A stretch of 18,604 nt of DNA from CAZDVQ01 sp964508975 (lineage in GTDB: Bacteria; Bacteroidota; Bacteroidia; Chitinophagales; Saprospiraceae): contig CAZDVQ010000078.1 in NCBI GenBank assembly GCA_964508975.1, positions 1-18,604 on the forward strand. Reading direction: 5' to 3'. The notes under the pieces are model-generated. The model was not told where the DNA came from and ran no database searches. It saw only the letters and a list, made by a program, of their open reading frames with translations. Positions 13,043 to 18,604 of the stretch are shown one piece after another; the stretch's first letter is position 1; each line of letters begins with the position of its first letter. Made by a program: the position numbers and the translations under genes.

Positions 13043-14776
13043 TTAGTTTTTTACAAATTTAATGGAGAATGTTTGATCTTCAAATTCAATGTTAGCATAA
13101 TATACACCAGCTGCTAATGATGATACTTCAACAAGTTCGTCTAATCCGTTTTGGCAATTATGGTTCATTAATACATTGCCATTTACGTTGAGTATTTTTA
13201 TATTTTTCATAGGCCACGACACCGAGGTTAAACGTACATGCCTATTAGCAGGGTTGGGAGATAGGGTTATTTCGTATTTGGGTGGGTTAGGATTTCCCCG
13301 TTCGAACATAGCAGTTTCATCTTCGAGTGGGTCTGTTGTTCCATATTGTTCACGATTTGTTGCACAGAAAGCTGTAATGTCGCCAGCCAATATTTTGGTA
13401 CCGTGGCAGTTTTCTAACTGAATTTGATAAAGAAATACTCCTGAGTTATATAAAGCTATAGGGTAATGCCATTTAATAAAATCAATAGGGGCCTCTAACT
13501 CATCACATGTTTTATTCCACTCATTCCCATATACATGACCTCCCCAGCGTTCAAAAATATCATACCTAATACGAGAGGCATTATAATGCCTTGGGAAAAC
13601 AGAAAATACTCTCCATATTCTATTGATATACTGATTGCTACAATAGTTTACTGTAAGGGGAATAAAAAATCCTGGTTCATAATTGGTTAGATTACTTACC
13701 CATGGAATATAATCATTACAATAATTGAAAGTACTTTCACAGTCTTGAATTACGGCTTCAAAATAACCATCAGGCTGGATTTCAACATTAGACGAATCCC
13801 AGTTGCCAAATGCTGGTTCAAATTCAATAAAATTTGAAGCTTGGAAGGTTGTATTTCTTGGTCTAGGAGTAGTACCGGGTAAAACACTTAATTTATATGC
13901 TGGATAAAGTTTTATAGATTTAGCCTGAACTATCGGCTCGAAAGGATGCTTCGTAAAAACTCCTGGCAAATCAGGGTCTTCTTGTTCGTGGGAGAAAAAT
14001 ACCAAATCTTGGTCACAATATGGGCTACCATTAATTCTAATGTTTTTGACTAGGAAGAAAAGGCCACAAGTATCTTGGCTTGACAATATGTTTACCGATT
14101 GATCTAATGCGCTAATCCAAAGTTGATTATATGTTTGATTAGGGGTAATACAAATTTCGGCTGTATTAAAACTTGAATTTATGGCCATCGTCCCATTCTG
14201 GCCGATGCCTGTAGCTGGAACATCCACATTTTCTAAAACAAACCCCTGAGACGATGAGTTGGGTATCTGATTGTTGTTGACAGGAATATTGTAACATCTT
14301 TCTTCTGGCATAGAATTGTCAGGGAAAGACAATTGTGTGTTTTCTGAAAGGCCGTTATACAGTACTACCCATGCTTTATCCATTTTGTAAGTTGTGTTCT
14401 GATTGATTGCGGCATCCGCTACAATTTTATAGTCAAAAGTAATTTTATAAAAACTACCTTCCTGGAATACATACGGAAAGAAAACGCCTTCTGATAGTGG
14501 TTTATTATTGTCAGCGGAACACAGGTTGAAATAGTATTTAGAGTTGACTCCTATAATTAACCCTCGTTCTCCCGAATTTGTAGTGAAAATTTGAGGAGTA
14601 CCGTGACTGATTCTCCAGGGATATGTATTATTTTGATTTAAATAAAATGGGTCGTAACTACACCCAGTTGTGAACCAGTTAGCACATGTTGTATTTTCTA
14701 AATTTAAATTTGTTGTATACTGAGCGTTTACTGCTAATGAAAAAGTATAGCATATAAAAAAGTAAAAATATTTCAT
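13043..14776 (-). CDS. T9SS-exported protein with a gliding-associated-like domain and a type A sorting domain
   Basis: A 577-residue protein with a signal peptide (about 1-19, ending AVNAQ). The long N-terminal region is rich in Asn, Tyr and Phe, with paired cysteines, and resembles an adhesin or jelly-roll domain without a recognised family. At about 388-470 it carries IWRVFSVFPRHYNASRIRYD and IFERWGGHVYG, then NSGVFLYQIQLENCHGTKILAGDI, which resembles the gliding motility-associated C-terminal (CHU_C) domain. The last 75 residues are a type A T9SS sorting domain: YEITLSPNPA (501-510), NIKILNVNGNVL, AAGVYYANIEF and a terminal KFVKN. It should be exported through the outer membrane by T9SS and released or anchored. 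It lies in a tight operon, with a 1-bp gap from the barrel gene upstream. Confidence 0.85.
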   Translation of the reverse strand: MKYFYFFICYTFSLAVNAQYTTNLNLENTTCANWFTTGCSYDPFYLNQNNTYPWRISHGTPQIFTTNSGERGLIIGVNSKYYFNLCSADNNKPLSEGVFFPYVFQEGSFYKITFDYKIVADAAINQNTTYKMDKAWVVLYNGLSENTQLSFPDNSMPEERCYNIPVNNNQIPNSSSQGFVLENVDVPATGIGQNGTMAINSSFNTAEICITPNQTYNQLWISALDQSVNILSSQDTCGLFFLVKNIRINGSPYCDQDLVFFSHEQEDPDLPGVFTKHPFEPIVQAKSIKLYPAYKLSVLPGTTPRPRNTTFQASNFIEFEPAFGNWDSSNVEIQPDGYFEAVIQDCESTFNYCNDYIPWVSNLTNYEPGFFIPLTVNYCSNQYINRIWRVFSVFPRHYNASRIRYDIFERWGGHVYGNEWNKTCDELEAPIDFIKWHYPIALYNSGVFLYQIQLENCHGTKILAGDITAFCATNREQYGTTDPLEDETAMFERGNPNPPKYEITLSPNPANRHVRLTSVSWPMKNIKILNVNGNVLMNHNCQNGLDELVEVSSLAAGVYYANIEFEDQTFSIKFVKN

Positions 14777-14777
14777 C

Positions 14778-15461
14778 CTAAAGTTGTTTATAAAGTGATA
14801 AACCCAAATGAATCGCTATTTGACGGAATTGAAAATTGTAAATCCATGTGCCTAAGTTGGCTTCTAGCTGAAATCCTTTTTTTAAATTGATAAGGTAAGA
14901 TGCCCCTAGCCTGAAACGGGATAGGCTTTCAACTTGAAATCTTTTAGAATTCGCCTCTAGAAGTCTACCATTATCATAAGGTTTCAATCGTTCTTGATTG
15001 TAAAAACTAAACGTAGGTATTATGCCCAGGCTAAGGTATAGGAAATTATTTTTCACCTTAAGTAGAAGATAGTTTATATCTAGTGCGATGTATGAATTGG
15101 TTTGAGTATATGTCCATGTATGAGTTGCACCTTCTTTTTGAAAATAAAGAAAGTAGCCAGATGCTATATTACTAGTACGTAGTACGACATAAGGCTTATT
15201 AATTTGAATAAGTTCAATGCCTACGCCAGTATGCCAAACCAATCTTTTACCAATTGAGCCTTTTAACTTGGCTTCCATGCAATATGCCCCTAAAACAGGT
15301 ATCCCTATATTCCTCCAACGATCTCCACGCATTGAAAACGTAGGGTTATAAGAAGCCTCTACACCTAGCCAAATTTTGGATTGACCAAACGACTCATCCG
15401 GTATAGCTACCCAAAGCAGGCAGCATAAAACTAAAACTCTATTAATCAGTATTTTTATCAT
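14778..15461 (-). CDS. Small outer-membrane beta-barrel protein, paralog 1
   Basis: A 227-residue protein with a signal peptide (MIKILINRVLVLCCLLWVAI, ending SFGQ). Its mature region begins SKIWLGVEASYNPTFSMRGD and shows regular alternating strands up to IAIHLGLSLYKQL, as in small 8-stranded barrels. It is a paralog of the next gene upstream. The 20 residues at the mature N-terminus and the last 50 residues are identical, while the middle (about 48-175) has diverged. The last 50 codons differ from the paralog at only one synonymous site. It may hold the T9SS protein at the surface or help its export, as PorP/SprF-like barrels do; that role is inferred from operon position only. Confidence 0.7.
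   Translation of the reverse strand: MIKILINRVLVLCCLLWVAIPDESFGQSKIWLGVEASYNPTFSMRGDRWRNIGIPVLGAYCMEAKLKGSIGKRLVWHTGVGIELIQINKPYVVLRTSNIASGYFLYFQKEGATHTWTYTQTNSYIALDINYLLLKVKNNFLYLSLGIIPTFSFYNQERLKPYDNGRLLEANSKRFQVESLSRFRLGASYLINLKKGFQLEANLGTWIYNFQFRQIAIHLGLSLYKQL
14785..14932. repeat. 148-bp exact direct repeat shared by the two barrel genes
   Basis: 14785-14932 is identical to 15496-15643 (offset 711 bp), covering the 3' ends of both paralogs. A second exact block, 15320-15353 and 16031-16064, has the same offset. Between the blocks the sequences have diverged. Confidence 0.85.
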
Positions 15462-15488
15462 TGTCTTCCAAAGTTTTATTGAGTATAC

Positions 15489-16181
15489 CTAAAGCTGTTT
15501 ATAAAGTGATAAACCCAAATGAATCGCTATTTGACGGAATTGAAAATTGTAAATCCATGTGCCTAAGTTGGCTTCTAGCTGAAATCCTTTTTTTAAATTG
15601 ATAAGGTAAGATGCCCCTAGCCTGAAACGGGATAGGCTTTCAATGTAAAACTCACGGAATGACAAATTGTATGTTATTCCAGTATCTAACGGCCTTAATG
15701 TACGCCTTAGAAATAGTTGTACAGAAGGAGTATATGCAAACCTTACATTGAGATGATTTTCTTTAATTTTAAATAAACGGTACTCAATCCCCATGGTTAG
15801 ATATGTGTTTAACTGATTATAGGAATAACGGTGAGTTGCCCCTTCCTCCTGAATCTTTACAAAAATACCTGACGACATATTATTAGTAAAGATTGCAGCT
15901 TTAAATCTATTAATTTGCAAAAGTTCAAGCCCTAAGCCAGTAGTCAAAAATAATTTCTTCCCAAGCTGAGTTTTCAGGTTCACTTCAAGGCACTGTGACC
16001 CAAAAACAGGGATGCCCATGTATCCCCAATGATCTCCACGCATTGAAAACGTAGGGTTATAAGATGCCTCTACGCCAAGCCATATTTTGGACTTGGCCTG
16101 GGCTATTGTTCGTTGTGGTAATAAAGTCAACACAAGTAGCCCAAAATATATAATATGCCTAAACCCATTACGCCAGCTCAT
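15489..16181 (-). CDS. Small outer-membrane beta-barrel protein, paralog 2
   Basis: A 230-residue protein, first gene of the four-gene operon, 27 bp before paralog 1. The signal peptide spans about 1-28 (hydrophobic core IIYFGLLVLTLLP, ending TIAQA), followed by SKIWLGVEASYNPTFSMRGD. Middle strands such as KLFLTTGLGLELLQIN and YLTMGIEYRLFKI differ from paralog 1, but the C-terminal ESLSRFRLGASYL...LYKQL half-barrel is identical. The ATG at 16179-16181 is the first start giving a signal peptide. No clear promoter was found in the short gap upstream; a dsbD terminator hairpin fills most of it. Confidence 0.7.
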   Translation of the reverse strand: MSWRNGFRHIIYFGLLVLTLLPQRTIAQAKSKIWLGVEASYNPTFSMRGDHWGYMGIPVFGSQCLEVNLKTQLGKKLFLTTGLGLELLQINRFKAAIFTNNMSSGIFVKIQEEGATHRYSYNQLNTYLTMGIEYRLFKIKENHLNVRFAYTPSVQLFLRRTLRPLDTGITYNLSFREFYIESLSRFRLGASYLINLKKGFQLEANLGTWIYNFQFRQIAIHLGLSLYKQL

Positions 16182-16210
16182 CTGTTGAAGTGTTTAATCC
16201 AATAATAAGA

Positions 16211-16265
16211 AAACCCTAAGTAGAACGCAACAAACAGTGTGTTTGTGTTATCCTACTTAGGGTTT
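16211..16265 (-). terminator. Terminator of dsbD
   Basis: AAACCCTAAGTAG (16211-16223) pairs exactly with CTACTTAGGGTTT (16253-16265). An inner ACAAACA/TGTTTGT stem closes on GTG. On the minus strand the stem is followed by TTTTCTTATTATT. It lies about 29 bp after the dsbD stop codon and about 30 bp upstream of the barrel operon's first ATG. Confidence 0.7.
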
Positions 16266-16293
16266 ATTTTGGAGCTTATTGTAAACGCTACAA

Positions 16294-18369
16294 CTACTGG
16301 CCTTGCAGCTTTTTAAAGTTTTCTAGGCCACAGCGCAAGAAGTCGGCGTAGGTTTTGGCATCAGGTGTATAGGCTACCGGTGTGTTCAACACACGCTCGT
16401 CGGTGTTGAGCAAGAGGTAGTACGGCTGCGAAATCTGGTTGATGTTCTGGATTTCAAACTCGGCCCAGAGGCTGCCCACGGTACGGAGCTTTTTACCCTC
16501 TGGTGTAACGATAACTTCGGGTAGTTTCTCGCGGTCGTCAACGTACAGTGAAACTACCACGTAATCATCTTTAAGCATGTTGTACACCTCGGGATTTGGC
16601 CAAACATAGTCTTCCATTTTACGACAATTTACACAGCCGTGGCCTGTAAAGTCTACAAATAATGGTTTGTTCACCGATTTGGCGTATTCCAAAGCTTCGA
16701 AGTAGTCGTGGAAACAGTTCAAGCCTAGCGGACAGTCACATGGATACACGTACGAGTTGCAGGCAGGCGGTGCTAAACCACTCAAAATATTAACGGGGCG
16801 GTAGGTTTTCAAGTCGCTATCGTAGCGGAAGCTCAAGGCAAAATATATAGCCAAGGCCGTGCTGACACCGGCAATAATCCAACGGGTAGGCGTAATGGCT
16901 TTGGGTTTGCCGTACTTGAAGCGCAAAATACCCAACATGTACAGGGCGATACCCAAGGCACAAAGTACCCAGATGGCTACAAAGGTTTCGTATTTCAAGA
17001 TACCCCAGTGCTCGGTCAAGTCGGCAACGGAAAGGAATTTGAAAGCAAGTGCTATTTCTACAAAGCCAAGTACCACTTTCAGGTCGTTCATCCAGCCGCC
17101 AGATTTTGGCAAAGAGTTCAACCAGCCCGGGAAGGCCGCGAACAAGGCAAATGGCAAGGCCAAAGCTGTAGAGAAACCCAACATACCAATGGCTGGCCCA
17201 AGGATAGATGTTCTAGACGTTTCTACCAACAAGGTACCAATGATTGGACCTGTACAAGAGAACGACACCAAGCTCAAGGTAAATGCCATGAAGAAAATAC
17301 CCAACAATCCACCACGTGCTGCAGCACGGTCGGAAGAGTTGGTCCATGAACTTGGCAAGGTGATTTCAAAGTATCCAAAGAAGGAAATCGCGAACACGAT
17401 GAAAATCAAGAAGAAGGCCGTGTTCATGATCCAGTTGGTCGAAAGCATGTTGAGCGCGTTCTCGCCCAGCGACAAAGTAATCAACAAGCCAATCCCCACG
17501 TAGATAACGATGATAGATAAACCGTAGATGATGGCGTTTTTCAAGCCTTCAGCTTTGGTTTTACTGCGCTTGGTGAAGAAACTTACCGTCAACGGCAACA
17601 TGGGGAACACGCAAGGTGTAAGCAAGGCTACCAAACCTCCAATAAAACCTGCGATGAAAATAAGCCATAGCGATTTATCGGCTTCTTTTTGCTCGCCACA
17701 CAAACCTGCTGGATTTTTCACATCCAGGTTGGGGCGGCGGAGGTTGGCTTTATCAGCAACTGTGCTCGATTCTGTACCGTTGCTTGCGCTGCTGGTATCT
17801 GTTGTGTTGTTTACCGAGGCGCTGGTATCGCCATCGTTGCTAACGGGTGTGTCGGGGTCGAGGGTTTTAGGGTCTTGTGTTTTGCCATCTTCCACGCCGT
17901 TTGTAGTGGTGGTAGCGGCAGGTTTAGCTATTTTGAAGCTAAAATCTACATCTGTAGGAGGGAGGCAACGACTTTTGTCGCAGGTCATGAAGGTAAGGTA
18001 ACCAACAATAGGCTTGCTGTAGTCTGTAACTTTAACCTTTTGCTTGAACAGCACTTTAGGGCCTTTAAACTTGATGATGTTCATATCGAACAAATCATCG
18101 TAGCCTTCAATTTTATTGCCTGACTCGACATTCTTGCCGATGGCCTGGAAATTTTTGCTGTCGTAGGTAAAGCTGGTAGCCACTGGGCCGTCCTCGCTAG
18201 GGAGGTATTGCGAGTATATATACCAACCTTCTTGTACCGAAGCGGTGTAGGTGAGTTCAAACTCGTCGCCGGAGAGTTGTTTTGGCTCAAAGGTCCAAGT
18301 TACGGGTGTTTGTGCACCAAGGCCGATGGCGCTTAAAAGCAAGGCAATGCTAATTAGAATACGTTGCAT
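16294..18369 (-). CDS. dsbD: Thiol:disulfide interchange protein DsbD
   Basis: A 691-residue inner-membrane protein that passes electrons from cytoplasmic thioredoxin to periplasmic thiols. A signal peptide (1-20) precedes the N-terminal periplasmic domain (about 22-148), with redox cysteines in TCDKSRC (C130, C135). A linker rich in Thr, Ser, Asp and Asn spans about 150-212. The eight-helix core (about 233-515) carries its cysteine pair in TPCVFPMLPL (C253) and SFSCTGP (C372). The C-terminal thioredoxin-like domain (about 560-691) has GHGCVNC (C579, C582) and a cis-Pro candidate in SQPYY (P649). All three expected redox pairs are present. Extra cysteines at 537, 544, 546 and 552 lie just before the thioredoxin domain. 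The ATG at 18367-18369 gives the signal peptide. The gene is transcribed alone; a GC-rich repeat lies about 54 bp upstream. Confidence 0.93.
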   Translation of the reverse strand: MQRILISIALLLSAIGLGAQTPVTWTFEPKQLSGDEFELTYTASVQEGWYIYSQYLPSEDGPVATSFTYDSKNFQAIGKNVESGNKIEGYDDLFDMNIIKFKGPKVLFKQKVKVTDYSKPIVGYLTFMTCDKSRCLPPTDVDFSFKIAKPAATTTTNGVEDGKTQDPKTLDPDTPVSNDGDTSASVNNTTDTSSASNGTESSTVADKANLRRPNLDVKNPAGLCGEQKEADKSLWLIFIAGFIGGLVALLTPCVFPMLPLTVSFFTKRSKTKAEGLKNAIIYGLSIIVIYVGIGLLITLSLGENALNMLSTNWIMNTAFFLIFIVFAISFFGYFEITLPSSWTNSSDRAAARGGLLGIFFMAFTLSLVSFSCTGPIIGTLLVETSRTSILGPAIGMLGFSTALALPFALFAAFPGWLNSLPKSGGWMNDLKVVLGFVEIALAFKFLSVADLTEHWGILKYETFVAIWVLCALGIALYMLGILRFKYGKPKAITPTRWIIAGVSTALAIYFALSFRYDSDLKTYRPVNILSGLAPPACNSYVYPCDCPLGLNCFHDYFEALEYAKSVNKPLFVDFTGHGCVNCRKMEDYVWPNPEVYNMLKDDYVVVSLYVDDREKLPEVIVTPEGKKLRTVGSLWAEFEIQNINQISQPYYLLLNTDERVLNTPVAYTPDAKTYADFLRCGLENFKKLQGQ

Positions 18370-18422
18370 ATCGGGTGTTGAGTGTTTCGCGAGGGCGAAG
18401 GTTAAGGGCTTTGGATTTTCTC

Positions 18423-18543
18423 GGCGGCTTTGCCGCCTGCGTTAGCTGCCCGGAATGCACCGCCGAAGGCGGTGGTGCGTAGCACCGAGCAAAGCGAAGC
18501 ATGGAGGGGAGCGACGACGCGAAGCGGCGGAACGCCCAAAAAA
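18423..18543 (-). repeat. GC-rich hairpin repeat, type 2, copy H
   Basis: On the minus strand it begins TTTTTTGGGCGTTCCGCCGC and ends near GGGCAGCTAACGCAGGCGGC. It holds the constant hairpin GGTGC-gta-GCACC (18474-18486), the variable hairpin CACCGCC-gaa-GGCGGTG (18458-18474) and a terminal GGCGGC-ttt-GCCGCC hairpin (18423-18437). The remaining AT-rich bases to 18604 show no gene. Confidence 0.75.
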
Positions 18544-18604
18544 TAAAAAATATTAGAGTATGTTTGGATTTTGGGTTTCGAGGGAAAAACGAGCTATTTT
18601 TTGA

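Noticed and set aside
17528..18001. 157-codon open frame on the plus strand
   Set aside because: It is antisense to dsbD, whose domains and redox cysteines cover the whole stretch.

Overview
The window looks like chromosomal DNA of a member of the Bacteroidota. A type IX secretion (T9SS) C-terminal sorting domain is encoded, promoters have the Bacteroidota form (TTG or TTTG at -33, TAnnTTTG at -7), outer-membrane barrels and lipoproteins are abundant, and a Bacteroidota-style lipoprotein/Omp85 pair is present. Genus and family cannot be fixed from the sequence. No rRNA, tRNA, CRISPR array, integrase or transposase gene was seen.

Layout. Minus strand, 1-2487: the start of a Wzi-like outer-membrane protein gene (cut by the window edge), a di-iron fatty acid hydroxylase/sterol desaturase-family gene, and an FkbM-type methyltransferase gene upstream of it. 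Plus strand, 3027-8104: an uptake operon (outer-membrane porin, DUF4212 small subunit, VC_2705-type sodium:solute symporter) ending in a strong terminator, then serC. Minus strand, 8335-11483: an Omp85-family barrel gene downstream of an Ig-like lipoprotein gene. Minus strand, 12258-16181: a tight, AT-richer operon of two paralogous small barrels, a T9SS-exported protein and a lipoprotein. Minus strand, 16294-18369: dsbD.

The intergenic regions are the most unusual part. They carry at least seven GC-rich multi-hairpin repeats of two main kinds. Copies differ in sequence, yet stems are kept by paired changes. Most sit beside short tandem arrays with a 7, 8 or 9 bp period whose unit differs from place to place. 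A separate 329-bp imperfect palindrome (11885-12213), with gapless 85-bp arms at 65/85 identity, looks like a REPIN- or MITE-like element.

How the genes fit together. The porin and two-part symporter form a route for a small solute, probably an organic acid, across both membranes. The 12258-16181 operon probably builds a secreted or surface-attached structure; its two barrels share near-identical ends around a diverged centre, which suggests gene conversion with diversification. DsbD would supply reducing power to the periplasm. The strongest candidate for something undescribed is the family of covarying hairpin repeats with their heptamer arrays, followed by the palindromic element and the surface operon.
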